Assembly (NCBI GenBank): GCA_030867875.1
Contig: JAOWCC010000273.1
Span: 1-64,000 of the forward strand
Length of the DNA stretch: 64,000 nt
Origin: Actinernus sp. WN-2022
Taxonomy: Eukaryota; Cnidaria; Anthozoa; Actiniaria; Actinernidae
Direction: 5' to 3'
Shown here: in pieces, positions 46,845-55,654 of the stretch
How positions within the stretch are numbered: position 1 is the first letter of the stretch
Layout of the letters: every line of letters starts with the position of its first letter
Position numbers and translations under genes: made by a program
The notes under the pieces: generated by a model
What the model was told of the DNA's origin: nothing
The model's database searches: none
Seen by the model: only the letters and a program-made list of their open reading frames with translations

Positions 46845-47655
46845 ATTGAACTCTTTCATATTCTTAATAGTATAGCTATTCTCAAGCACAATAGTGCTTT
46901 TATATAAATGGATATATAAAATTTAAAATTCATTTATGTAGCTCATATAGAAAGGTACTATTACATTAGAGTATTCGTTTTTTATCATTCCTTTCTAAAT
47001 CTTTTTCTGGTCATTGTTATCACATATGACTTTTGTTTGGATTGAGTTTCTTGTATTTACTTGCAATGTAGTTTGCAACTATCGCAGTGTTAACCACTCC
47101 ATTTCCTCACAACACCAACTTCAATATTGGGATCGAGTGCTTTAATATCACTATGAAACTGTTTACATTTCTTGTAAATTCATAATGATACTATCTGCTT
47201 TCTATCTGAAATGGTCGCAGCAATTAACTTTTGTCAAAAACCGCTAGTCCTAGAATTCTAGATAATCACAGACAAGATGGTTACCTGCAATCACTCTCTG
47301 TTTTGGAATCTCAAAAAGATTACGCATTCCAAGATGGCGGCGGCACCAGATTTTTTTACTCACCCCTCCCTAAAAGAAGCTTATTTTGCATATGAGCCCA
47401 CCCCCAAGTGGATTTTTGAAGACTCCTGAAAAAGCCAGGAAAAAAAGCTTCCACTACGTTTTATATGCTGGCTCCATCGCTCCAAGGAAGGTAAGTTGTT
47501 TTCAATGTTAAAACTTTATCAATGAATTATTCACTGAAAGTTGTAATTTGATGCAATGCAAAAAAATGATGATCGGACAGTAAGATCGTTTTAAATTGAT
47601 TTGATCATGTTTTCGAATTAATTTTTGCCATGGCTCACATGCAAAATATATTTTT
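46845..47655. other. Non-coding; possible 5' exon with splice donor
   Basis: No coding region is recognised. A CCAAGATGGCGGCGGC segment near 47330 resembles metazoan promoter/5'UTR sequence, and CCAAGGAAGGTAAGTT near 47492 is a good splice donor. An acceptor-like TTAACTTGCAG sits near 47664. Together these could be a first exon and intron of the gene relic that follows. Confidence 0.3.
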
Positions 47656-47659
47656 AACT

Positions 47660-49559
47660 TGCAGGTTTGTGTGATCGATGATGGCAGAAGGAAACATGCG
47701 TGCTTGAGAGGATTCGTTGGAAAGTTTGAATGGGGATTTGGAATTGACAGGGATTTTGGCGGTTGGTGACTTTAGTTATGGTTTTGTTAAGGCTTTGTTT
47801 GAATTTTATGATCGTGGTTTTTTGTGTGGTTTGAACCGGCATAAGTTTATTGTAGATCGTTTTTTGACTGGGGGAGCTGAAAGTTTTTGTACGGTTGAGG
47901 TTTAGTTGGACATATTTTCAGTCTTAAAGGTGGCAAATTTGCGGAGATAGGTATTCAACAAGCTGGAAAAAGGGGAGTGTGTTTTGGTGATGTTGTTGAT
48001 TGTTTTGTTGGTAGTCCAGGTAATTATGTTGGTGAAACGTAGAATTGGTTTGTCAGGTAGTTTGTTGAAAGGGTTGGTTGATGGGAAGGAGTAGTCAGTC
48101 ATCAATGGGGGGTTTCCAAAGGAGGGGTCGTCTATCAGAGTTCTGTAGGAAATGGATGTGTACAGGAGGAGGAATTATTTTACGCTGAAGGACTTCGCTC
48201 ACTGGTTTTCTGTTTTGTTTCATAAAGGGGTTAAGTACATATTATTTAAGATATTATTTCTGGGATTCGGGATGCTAAGCTTACACCAAGGAGGAGGGCT
48301 AACGATATTAGTATCATTAATAGTATGGATAATTTCCATGCAGAATTGATAGTACAGGGGAAGGGAGTAGTAGCACTAGTAGTAGTAGCATTAGTAGTAG
48401 TTGTTCAAGGAGTGAGATAGAGAATTGTTACTGCTCTGAGTGCTAGATATTAGGAGAGTTTGTCTGAGCTGGAGAGCCTTGTACGAGAGCAGAACAGAGA
48501 GATAGTGTGCTTGAGCGATGAGCTGGAGAGGACGCATGGAGAGGTGAAAGTAGCTATGGAACAGTGTGGAAGTAAGGAAGTACTGGACAGAGAGATAGTT
48601 GAGCTAAAAACGAAATATGAGTGTCAAAGTGCGAAGTCAGAGAAAGCTATGGAGAGACTTGGAAAGCCGAGTGCTAGGAATGCTGGAAAGAGAAAGAGAG
48701 GAGGAAAAGATACGAAAATAGATGAGTTGAAAAGAGAGCTGAAGAATAAAGAGGAAGAGTTGAGAGATGCTAAGTGGGAGGTATAGTAATGAAATCTGTT
48801 CGGTTTACACGGACTTGCTATCAATCAACGTAGGTTCTGCAAATGCTGAAAAGGTAATCCGATGTGTGTTAAGTAAGCTCAGCGGACTTTAACCCAGACC
48901 GATTACCTGGACAAACATTTGCAAAGTATATGTTCATCGAAGCAAGGGCATTGGCTCAGATCCAGGTTGCCGAAGTCCTTTCTGACCAATTTTGAAATGC
49001 ACCTTGCATTCAGATGGAACAAGTAAAGCAGGTTTGCATTACGGAGGGGGAGGTTTTCACATTGGGTGTAAGGGAAATGGGGGATGTTTCAGTGTTTGTT
49101 TATTCCACGTGCTGTAGAAGGAGAGAACCGTGCCACAAAGGATGCTTGGACTTATATTTGCAGGTTTTGTTGCCGTCTCAAAGCGAATGTTAGTGGATGA
49201 TCTCCTTGGTGGTAAGTTTCATGTTGTGACTAATGCGTTGAAGAGACAGACTGTCAGTGGTGTAAATACTAATGCTGTGTCAGAGAGAGATTTCGGGTTT
49301 GTAGACGATGAGAGAGAAATGAGAGAAAGCGAGAGCAAGTACGATTGTGATTGAGGGAAAGTTAATGTATCGTAAGAATGGAACAAGCAAGTGGCGAGAT
49401 GAGTTGACAGAGGAGAAGGCAGAGTATATGAGGAATGCAAGAGGAGCGAAGGAGAGGCAGTTTCAACTGTACAGAGAAAGACGAGTTGTAATAAACAGTG
49501 GCAACTGTAAAACAGAGGAGGAGGAGAATGAGGAGTCACCTGAATCGCAAAATGTTTGA
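47660..49559 (+). pseudogene. Frameshifted relic of a multi-copy coiled-coil gene
   Basis: Protein-like segments appear in shifting frames: 47717-47905, 48152-48349, a lysine/glutamate-rich coiled coil at 48460-48786 (heptad-like, ending KEEELRDAKWEV), HSDGTSK at 49007-49027, FTLGVREM at 49056-49079 one frame over, then LLGGKFHVVTNAL and SERDFGF up to about 49300, and TSKWRDELTEEK in a third frame to 49556. I recall this order (coiled coil, HSDGTSK, GVREM, then a C-terminal KTSEW-type segment) from uncharacterised, highly repeated genes of cnidarians and molluscs, possibly transposon-encoded. That recollection is not a database match. At least three frameshifts make it a pseudogene. Confidence 0.4.
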
Positions 49560-50580
49560 GATTTGAGGTTCAACGGTATGGCTACAAATGGTCATTTTGT
49601 TACACTGCGTGCAAATTCCTTACAATAAGGTAACAGTAATAAAATACCATTTTCGTTTGAATTTGTTGAGGCTTCCTTTACTTGTGGTATATGATGTAAG
49701 GGCCAAAGTGAAAGTGTTAGTTGTGTAGCATTTTTAAAACAACCACTGGGCCACGTTGTAGAAGGAGCTGAATTTGAAAACACCTCTAAATGGCACTTTT
49801 ATATGGGAAGAAATTGACATTTTGTTTTAGGTACATGTAACAATAAAATGGCAGATTTGGAAATAGGTAGAATTTCACGAATCTAAGAAAGTGTCGTTTT
49901 CGTGAATCTGCACAAAGGTACATACATATAACGATGAATCAGTTAAAAATGTATTTTTTTCAGTGAGACAAATGAAACCTTGTTGCAAGAAGCCTTTAGG
50001 TTCGTATTGCGGCTTAAAGGTGACAGGGAAACAACGTTTTTTGAAATATTGATTGACAATTGTTATTTTGGAAAAACCGGGAAATAGTTTGGAAGAGGTT
50101 ATACTTTTTAAGTTAAAGACATTTCCTTGTAGTGTGTAGTGTTGAATACAAAGGCTATTGGTTTTTTTCAAACCTTCTCCTTAATTTTTTAATAACAAAA
50201 CGGTCTTTCGTGCACTGTCCTTCCAATCGGAAATAAATTGTTGTGATCTTGATAGTGACCCTGCTAGAAATCATGAAAGGACAACCTGACAGGAAAAGGA
50301 AATATATATTAATATGAGAAAACAAATTAATAAACATCAGTCGACTTGATCCTGCACTGAGCGCTAGTACGTAGTAAAGAAATACTAGCAAATTAAGACT
50401 AGCAAGCATTATAAAGCAATGGACACGGAGGAACTGAGATATTTCGAATTTCAGTGAGATATCACCACAACGCAACTTTCCCCTGAATTGAGTCAGAGTT
50501 CTCAATCCAGCCAAGTGATCTTTTACTAAACTCATTCACATTTACTACTGTAACAATCATCGCTTCAACGTTAGGCATTA
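49560..50580. other. Long interval without a supported gene
   Basis: I see no convincing gene. Two minus-strand ORFs (49875-50171 and 50155-50535) are open, but their residues are typical of AT-rich random translation, with scattered hydrophobic runs and no domain features. ACATTTTGTTTTAGGTACATG near 49820 and similar gt/ag pairs are unsupported. Confidence 0.4.
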
Positions 50581-50583
50581 CCA

Positions 50584-51072
50584 ATGCTACTACGTCTTCC
50601 ACTGCTCCAGAACATGGCCATCATCCAATTCAGTAAACGCCATATCAAACGAATCTTAATACTCTGCCAACGCAACCACACTATTCGGTGTCAATCATCT
50701 GCAGTCCCAATGAGCTGTTCCCGTATACAAACCCATCGACCACTAATTCCGTTTACCAGTGTACGAGCCTATCCTCCGTAGATACCAAATCAGTATGCAC
50801 ATGGCCCATTTTACAATGTGATGATAATGAGAAGCTCTCGTTTTCCTTATGGCCCTTGTGTCCAACAACCAAGTCTGGCACCCAAACCACCACAAGAACC
50901 CACTCAGGTTGCAAACTCTTCACTTAGCCAAGGACCGCCGGATTTTATTGAAACGATACAAACATTACGACCTCAGTTGTATGACATGGCAGGATTGCAA
51001 GAATTAGAAGAGCCTCCCGAGGGAAGCATGTACTCCGCATGGCGAAAGTCTGTTGTTCAGGCATGGAAACTA
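50584..51072 (+). pseudogene. Broken proline/glutamine-rich exon with splice donor
   Basis: In one frame the region reads ...SVRAYPP, then TAG at 50779, then IPNQYAHGPFYNVM and a Pro/Gln-rich stretch (QQPSLAPKPPQEPTQ). A more ordered end follows (FIETIQTLRPQLYDMAG, then SAWRKSVVQAWKL). The sequence CTA/GTAAGT at 51072 is a good splice donor. Compositional continuity across the TAG suggests an exon or transposon gene with a nonsense change. The family was not recognised. Confidence 0.3.
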
Positions 51073-51570
51073 GTAAGTATTTTCACTGCTTTATTGTACG
51101 AATTGACCAATGTAATTTTATTGCAGTTTTCATTTAATGTTTTTTATGGAATTCAATGGGCGTTACGAAAACTGAGAACCTCTCAGTTTCAGCCAGTCCG
51201 AACTACGAAAACTACAAGGCTCGGTGTAATTTTCTACATTGAAAAGATAGTTATCCTTTATCCATTAATGTAAATAAGTGGCAACGAATATATTATTGTC
51301 TTGTCTAAATTAATGAGGTTGCACCTAGAGGCGAGGCAATTGAAACAATTTTGCCGAGGAAATTTGGGGACGAATGAATGATTTTGTTGTAGAAGGGCAG
51401 TTCAATTGCAGATTTCAAGTGAAGTAATTTTAATTTCCTGCATCGGTATATTCAGTATTGAGTATCTCTACAGTATTGAGCAAATATCTGCAGGATGACA
51501 TTTACTGCATGCAGATTGTGACGAATTCCGGATAATCGAGGTTCCCCAGATGCATTAAAAGAGGATGCTC

Positions 51571-51803
51571 AGTAGTATAGTCGGCGTCAGTTAAATACCA
51601 CTTTTTCTTGTACAACAAAACTCAAAAGGTTGTGAATGTTATGGACGCCTTGTTTTCTTGCACAAGGGGCGTCATAAAGTGAATTCAGAAATCCACTTCA
51701 TAACGCCCCTTGTGCAAGAAAAAAGGCGTCCATAACATTCACAACCTTTTGAGTTTTGTTGCACAAGAAAAAGTTGTATTTAACTGACGCCGACTATACT
51801 ACT
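51571..51803. repeat. 233-bp near-perfect palindrome with AG...CT ends
   Basis: The left arm 51571-51681 and right arm 51694-51803 are inverse complements with only a few mismatches, around a 12-bp centre. The outer ends are AGTAGTATAGTCGG and CCGACTATACTACT. The AG/CT termini match Polinton ends, and the position beside the first element gene suggests a terminal inverted repeat that is itself folded back. A separate foldback MITE is the alternative. The flanking hexamers ATGCTC and ATGGGG are not a clean target duplication. Confidence 0.8.
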
Positions 51804-51824
51804 ATGGGGTAACTAAGGGTCATT

Positions 51825-51895
51825 CAAAGTGTCACTAGACATTCTTGTACGTAAAATCCAACTTGATAATCCTATTAGAGATATGATTACATATA
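51825..51895 (+). repeat. Direct repeat left of the F-box/ankyrin gene
   Basis: About 70 bp beginning CAAAGTGTCACTAGACATTC is repeated with substitutions and small indels at 52600-52670, just after the ankyrin gene stop. Both copies continue with TAAAATCCAACTTGA-like and ATGATTAC-like blocks. It brackets the gene and contains its presumed promoter. Confidence 0.75.
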
Positions 51896-51916
51896 GTTAT
51901 ATCGATCTCTTCCACT

Positions 51917-52594
51917 ATGGATTATATATCGTGCCTCCCTCTAGAAATTCTGACTAGGATCGTAGAGCATGCAGATCCTTGGTCATTCGCAAGCCTCTCA
52001 AGGACATCGAAAAATCTAAACGGTGCTGCATCTCTCGCGCGCTACAAAAACGTAGACCAAAGGTTCCGTAAACTAGCACTATGCTTGGGTTTGAGGTCTA
52101 CTCATAGTGACGACGATCGAGACGAATTGGCTCGAACTTTCGGTATTTCCGCAAGCTCCATTGACGATAGCTTTTCTCTTCTCTACGCCAGCGAATATGG
52201 TGATCTTAATGCTGTTAAGTGGCTCATCAAGCACTTACGTTTCGATATGATGGACAGACACACCAATCACGTTCTACGCGCTGCCCTTGAGTATGGTCAT
52301 CTTGGTATCGCTAAGCGGCTCATTAAGCACTTCCAGTTCACCAAAGAGGATAAGGCCGTCAGTTTTGCTATATTAGGTGCCAGTAGGAATGGTCATCTTA
52401 ATAACGTTAAGTGGCTCATGCGACGTTTTCAGATAACCCTAGAGTATGAATGCATTGATCTTGCTATAGAATACGCCTGTAACAATGGTCATCTTGATAT
52501 CGCTAAATGGTTCGTTAAGTGGCAGTACTCCCAGCTCACAGAGGACGAAAGGGTTGTACTACGCAACTACATGGATGCTCATTCTGCCACGTAG
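51917..52594 (+). CDS. F-box and ankyrin-repeat protein
   Basis: This 225-residue protein has an N-terminal F-box pattern at residues about 5-40 (LPLEILTRIVEHADPWSF, then SLSRTSKNLN). Four ankyrin-type repeats of the GHLxIxKxLIKHF form follow, starting near residues 85, 120, 155 and 190, with YGDLNAVKWLIKHL, YGHLGIAKRLIKHF, NGHLNNVKWLMRRF and NGHLDIAKWFVKW as cores. The repeat style is that of large DNA viruses such as mimiviruses. F-box proteins usually recruit SCF ubiquitin ligases, and ankyrins choose targets. A role in redirecting host ubiquitination is inference. It is an accessory gene at the element edge without the TTGAA box of the core genes. ATG at 51917 follows a TATAGTTATATCG tract. 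It could also be a captured host gene. Confidence 0.75.
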   Translation: MDYISCLPLEILTRIVEHADPWSFASLSRTSKNLNGAASLARYKNVDQRFRKLALCLGLRSTHSDDDRDELARTFGISASSIDDSFSLLYASEYGDLNAVKWLIKHLRFDMMDRHTNHVLRAALEYGHLGIAKRLIKHFQFTKEDKAVSFAILGASRNGHLNNVKWLMRRFQITLEYECIDLAIEYACNNGHLDIAKWFVKWQYSQLTEDERVVLRNYMDAHSAT

Positions 52595-52599
52595 GAAGC

Positions 52600-52670
52600 C
52601 AAAGTGTCACTAGACATTCGCGCACCTAAAAAATCCAAACTTGAAGTATATGTTAAAGGAATGATTACTA
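52600..52670 (+). repeat. Direct repeat right of the F-box/ankyrin gene
   Basis: This is the second copy of the 70-bp block found at 51825, here directly after the TAG stop. It contains CTTGAAGTATATG, resembling the TTGAA promoter box of the core genes. It suggests that a tandem gene copy once followed. Confidence 0.75.
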
Positions 52671-52771
52671 TACTGTATATTGCCACCGAATGGTATTAGT
52701 ATATATTCTTTATTCCACGATATTAGCATTCGTTGTAATCTTAGTACGCATTAACACCATACAGATCAAAC

Positions 52772-53209
52772 ATGTCGAAGAAGGACTCGAACGTAGACAC
52801 CGCAATAACTTGTGATTGGTTGATGAGAGGGAAGGATGCTAAATGTCCAAAGAAGATTTCGAAGACAACGAAGTTCTGTTCCCAGCACAACTACCAAATC
52901 TCAAAAGGCTGTGCCCCATATGTACCATGCTCGAAGTGCGGTAAAGGATGTCGTACTGATTACGAGCTTTGCTCAGGATGCGACCGTCTCACCATCAAGG
53001 TGAAGTCTTCCGGTGTCTATATAAGACGCGCTAAGAAGTCCAGCAAGAAGCTAGAGGATCCAAGAAAGGAGGAGCCAAACATGGTGGAACTGGAGGTAGC
53101 ATTGCCCGCAGAACCAAGAGTGCTGGAACCAGTGGAAGGTCTTGGAGAGTCTCTCAACCATGCGCTCAACGAGGTGTTGGCTGCCTTGAGGAACGAGAAG
53201 GATGCTTAG
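52772..53209 (+). CDS. Small Cys-rich zinc-binding-like protein
   Basis: This is a 145-residue protein. The first 75 residues are rich in Cys and His (TCDW, KCPKK, FCSQHN, then CAPYVPCSKCGKGCR and CSGC), consistent with two treble-clef or zinc-ribbon modules. A basic stretch (RRAKKSSKKLEDPRK) is followed by an acidic, helical tail (SLNHALNEVLAALRNEKDA). No family was recognised. Nucleic-acid or ubiquitin-pathway binding is possible, but the sequence does not show which. It lies between the ankyrin gene and the hairpin preceding the transcription-factor gene and lacks a clear TTGAA box. ATG 52772 is the only good start (ATCAAACATG). Confidence 0.65.
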   Translation: MSKKDSNVDTAITCDWLMRGKDAKCPKKISKTTKFCSQHNYQISKGCAPYVPCSKCGKGCRTDYELCSGCDRLTIKVKSSGVYIRRAKKSSKKLEDPRKEEPNMVELEVALPAEPRVLEPVEGLGESLNHALNEVLAALRNEKDA

Positions 53210-53220
53210 GAATAGCCACG

Positions 53221-53290
53221 AAAAAAGAAAAAAGGAAGAATGAAGAAGGTCGTTGTGTGGCCCTCTTCATTCTTCCTTTTTTTTTTTTTC
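53221..53290. terminator. A/T-flanked hairpin 1, likely 3'-end signal
   Basis: GGAAGAATGAAGAAGG (53234-53249) pairs with CCCTCTTCATTCTTCC (53261-53276) around the 11-nt loop TCGTTGTGTGG. A-rich sequence before and a T-run after extend the stem to nearly 30 bp. It follows the stop at 53209 and precedes the next start by about 30 bp. The form resembles transcript-ending hairpins of large DNA viruses. A close inverted copy is at 62011-62073. The function is inferred. Confidence 0.6.
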
Positions 53291-53320
53291 TATTGAACGT
53301 ACGACATCTATAGTTGTATC
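53291..53320 (+). promoter_or_regulatory. TTGAA/TATAG promoter of transcription-factor gene
   Basis: TTGAA starts at 53293 and TATAG at 53309, 28 and 12 bp before the ATG. The layout and even the TATAGTTGTATCATGG end closely match that of the integrase gene (TATAGATGTATGATGG). Confidence 0.55.
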
Positions 53321-54313
53321 ATGGACGAGCTAGTCAGATTGTTTGGTCCTGGAATTCGTAGAAGCCTGAATATCAAACCACAAGTGGAACGTATTAACAC
53401 CAGTGAAACATGTTCTGATTGTCTCTGTCCCTTGGAAGTACAAGGAACGGAATTCGTGTGTCCCACATGTGGTCTTGTTTCCGAGGTTGAACCATGTACA
53501 GAAACTAAGATCGACATTATTACTACTCGACTGCATATAGTAGGTCCGGACGGGTTTCAGTATCAAAGTGATCTAGACCGCGCAAAACCAAAGCAAAGCG
53601 ATGATGACATAGAACTGAAACGACGAACGCTACTACAAGAACTACGAGCATACGACACTATTTACAAACAAAGTTATGATTTATCGTTCCCTATGAACGC
53701 GTTAGAAATCGTAGCCGACGCATTCACCCAAGTAATGAAAGTTTGTCTCAAGCGTAGTGATGCTAAGAAAAATATTTTAGCTGCTCTACTCTACCATGCA
53801 TGCATACAATGTGGATTCGTCCGATCTAAAGGTGAGGTCGCTCGCTTCATGCAACTAAGAAACGAAGGCATCCATAATGGAGAGGTCTTCATACGTTCTC
53901 TGTGTGACGACGATAAGATTGATGTAGACTTGGATGCTGAGCGCATAGTTCCTCACATTGCGACGACTTTCCTACAACTAGATCTTGTAGGAGTACCTAG
54001 GGACGTTCAACAAATGGTCCACGAGGTCGTTACTAAGGCAATGGAAAACAATATAGGCCCCAAATCAATGCTTAAGACGAAAGTCGTTGGAGCAAGTTAC
54101 GAGGTGCTACGTCGCTCCGGATCGTCTATGTCTTTTAAGGATGTCGTTAAGCGATGTGGCATATTTGGAAATGCGGTCAAGCGTTTTGTCAAGGAGTTGT
54201 CTTCTTACCATTCCCACTTCGAACCAATCTACACTAGACATAGGCTAACTAGCAGTAGGACTTGGCAAAGTGAAAGTGAGAACCATGTTCGTTCCTTTCA
54301 TAGGAAACGTTGA
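53321..54313 (+). CDS. TFIIB/VLTF3-like transcription factor
   Basis: This is a 330-residue protein. Cys31, Cys34, Cys47 and Cys50 form a TFIIB-type zinc ribbon (CSDC...CPTCGLV). From about residue 100 it is helical. The segment KRSDAKKNILAALLYHAC (144-161) followed by VRSKGEVARFM matches the cyclin-fold signature shared by TFIIB and the VLTF3 late transcription factors of large DNA viruses. A second cyclin-like part spans about 200-300. It would recruit RNA polymerase to the element's promoters in the nucleus or a viral factory. Polintons are not generally described with such a gene, so this is notable. It lies directly after a hairpin and has a TTGAA/TATAG promoter. Its stop is 3 bp from the convergent gene. 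A cellular TFIIB paralogue is less likely, given length and context. Confidence 0.65.
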   Translation: MDELVRLFGPGIRRSLNIKPQVERINTSETCSDCLCPLEVQGTEFVCPTCGLVSEVEPCTETKIDIITTRLHIVGPDGFQYQSDLDRAKPKQSDDDIELKRRTLLQELRAYDTIYKQSYDLSFPMNALEIVADAFTQVMKVCLKRSDAKKNILAALLYHACIQCGFVRSKGEVARFMQLRNEGIHNGEVFIRSLCDDDKIDVDLDAERIVPHIATTFLQLDLVGVPRDVQQMVHEVVTKAMENNIGPKSMLKTKVVGASYEVLRRSGSSMSFKDVVKRCGIFGNAVKRFVKELSSYHSHFEPIYTRHRLTSSRTWQSESENHVRSFHRKR

Positions 54314-54316
54314 TTC

Positions 54317-54928
54317 TTACATTCCAAGTTTTTCTCGCATTTCCTTTTGCACTTCTTGCTTGAGTTCGGCTCGAACCCGATCCGTGCTTTTTTCACCTAT
54401 GGAAGCCTTGCGACGAATTTCAGATCTCATGATCTCATACTTATTCGCTTCGTTCAGGATGAGACTGTATTCAGAGTCGGATATGTTTTCATCGCGTAAG
54501 GCCTTCGATACTAGATCGCGAATCGTATTGATTTTCGCCTTTGCCAACATAGTTGTCCTTTCATGCTTAGAAACCTTCATTCCTAACTTCTTAGCTCCAA
54601 GGGTTGTAGATGCTGAAATTAATCCACATAGTCCACCAATGACTCCAAGTGGTAGACCAATCACTATTCCAACCCCAGTCAACGCTGCGCCCAATCCAGA
54701 ACCAGATAAGATCACAGATAGACCTCCAGTTGCCACTGCGATTCCATGAACTATTCCTTGAGAACGTGCATATTTCTTGCGCACACCTTCGTAGTGCCTT
54801 TCTTGAACTTCTATATCCGAAAGCGTGTCTCGGATCGTTTGCAGTCTAAAGTTCTTTCCAGTGTCACTAGCAATTTGTGGATAGATACTTGGTGCTGAGG
54901 GAAACGGTTGAATCGAGTCGCCTTCCAT
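54317..54928 (-). CDS. Polinton membrane protein with hydrophobic hairpin
   Basis: This 203-residue protein has a polar N-terminus (1-55), then a glycine-rich hydrophobic stretch at about 58-108 (IVHGIAVATGGLSVILSGSG, VGIVIGLPLGVIGGLCG) that could form two membrane helices. A charged helical C-terminus follows (KHERTTMLAKAKIN ... LKQEVQKEMREKLGM). I recall similar uncharacterised proteins from animal Polintons. A capsid-internal or membrane-active role is a guess. The ATG at 54928 has TTGAAG 34 bp upstream and TATAAC near -6 to -11, lying inside the end of the upstream gene. It converges on the transcription-factor gene with a 3-bp gap. Confidence 0.6.
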   Translation of the reverse strand: MEGDSIQPFPSAPSIYPQIASDTGKNFRLQTIRDTLSDIEVQERHYEGVRKKYARSQGIVHGIAVATGGLSVILSGSGLGAALTGVGIVIGLPLGVIGGLCGLISASTTLGAKKLGMKVSKHERTTMLAKAKINTIRDLVSKALRDENISDSEYSLILNEANKYEIMRSEIRRKASIGEKSTDRVRAELKQEVQKEMREKLGM

Positions 54929-54933
54929 TGTAC

Positions 54934-54963
54934 GTTATACATATGACTTACTCAAGCTTCAAC
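54934..54963 (-). promoter_or_regulatory. TTGAA/TATA promoter inside the upstream gene
   Basis: On the minus strand GTTGAAG (54963-54957) and TATAAC (54939-54934) precede the ATG at 54928. The box overlaps the last codons of the 221-aa gene, so that coding sequence and the promoter share bases. Confidence 0.45.
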
Positions 54964-55613
54964 ACGTATCGTATAGGGCGACCCAGAAAGTCTACGACGT
55001 TACCTCCTTCATCGCGGGCTGTCAGGCGAAGGCTGTTTCTCATCGTCCCTAGAGCTCGAACTGGAAGTAGGAGAGTCATAGAATAGGTCATTTCTAAGAA
55101 CCAGGCCCCTCGTACTTTTAAGTTAGCTAGTACAGTCGAGCGTTTTCCCTCAAGGAGTGAGAACTTGGGATCCACCGCATCACAGTGGATACGTATTGAT
55201 TGGATGTCTTTTAACACCAGGTCGTACTTCCCCACTTTTAGTGTTACGTTTCCGTCCTCCTCTTCGTTTCCTTCGATACTAAATAGTTTGCAGAGATTCT
55301 TACTGAACTTGATTGGTTTCATTACATCTAGGATCCAATACTTTCTACCGGGTATGTCCGTAAATTTAACGATAAAAGCAGTGACTGCAGGGTTAAAGAG
55401 AGGCATGATGGTAGGTACGTTGTAAGACCCTGGTTCGATTTCGTGTGGGAACCCAATACCCTTGACTTCCCACTGAAACGTGGCCTTCTCTTTTAGATTC
55501 AACCAACTGTTCTCAATGGTGGTTTCGAGTAGCGAAATATTATTGATAATAATTGGGTCGTCGAAGTAGACCGTATGGTCGGATGATGTGGTGGTGACAT
55601 TAAGGATCGTCAT
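54948..55613 (-). CDS. Candidate minor capsid (penton-like) protein
   Basis: This is a 221-residue protein with an almost all-beta pattern, no membrane segment and no zinc motif. It opens with alternating strands (MTILNVTTTSSDHTVYF). The end has the form MRNSLRLTARDEGGNVVDF then LGRPIRYVLKLE, like the last strands of jelly-roll proteins in Polinton/adintovirus structural genes (L-x-x-x-D-x-x-GN-x-x-DF-x-G). Its size matches single-jelly-roll penton proteins. A fibre-like role is the alternative. It is divergent from the 563-aa gene across a 41-bp region holding a 36-bp promoter dyad. Identification rests on pattern, size and context, not on a search. Confidence 0.45.
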   Translation of the reverse strand: MTILNVTTTSSDHTVYFDDPIIINNISLLETTIENSWLNLKEKATFQWEVKGIGFPHEIEPGSYNVPTIMPLFNPAVTAFIVKFTDIPGRKYWILDVMKPIKFSKNLCKLFSIEGNEEEDGNVTLKVGKYDLVLKDIQSIRIHCDAVDPKFSLLEGKRSTVLANLKVRGAWFLEMTYSMTLLLPVRALGTMRNSLRLTARDEGGNVVDFLGRPIRYVLKLE

Positions 55614-55618
55614 TATAT

Positions 55619-55654
55619 GTTGAAGGTATAACTGTATATACGTATAGCTTCAAC
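55619..55654. promoter_or_regulatory. Bidirectional promoter dyad (GTTGAAG...CTTCAAC)
   Basis: GTTGAAG (55619-55625) and CTTCAAC (55648-55654) are exact inverted repeats enclosing three TATA-like tracts. The dyad lies between divergent starts at 55613 (minus) and 55655 (plus), so each gene has a TTGAA box 35-40 bp before its ATG. Confidence 0.65.

Noticed and set aside
49875..50535. Two overlapping minus-strand ORFs
   Set aside because: No motif, low complexity typical of AT-rich translation, no splice or promoter support.
51560..51810. A 6-bp target-site duplication around the palindrome
   Set aside because: The flanking hexamers ATGCTC and ATGGGG agree at only half of the positions.
54270..54749. 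Plus-strand 159-codon ORF
   Set aside because: It is antisense to the hydrophobic 203-aa gene. The minus frame has the membrane-hairpin pattern and the TTGAA promoter.
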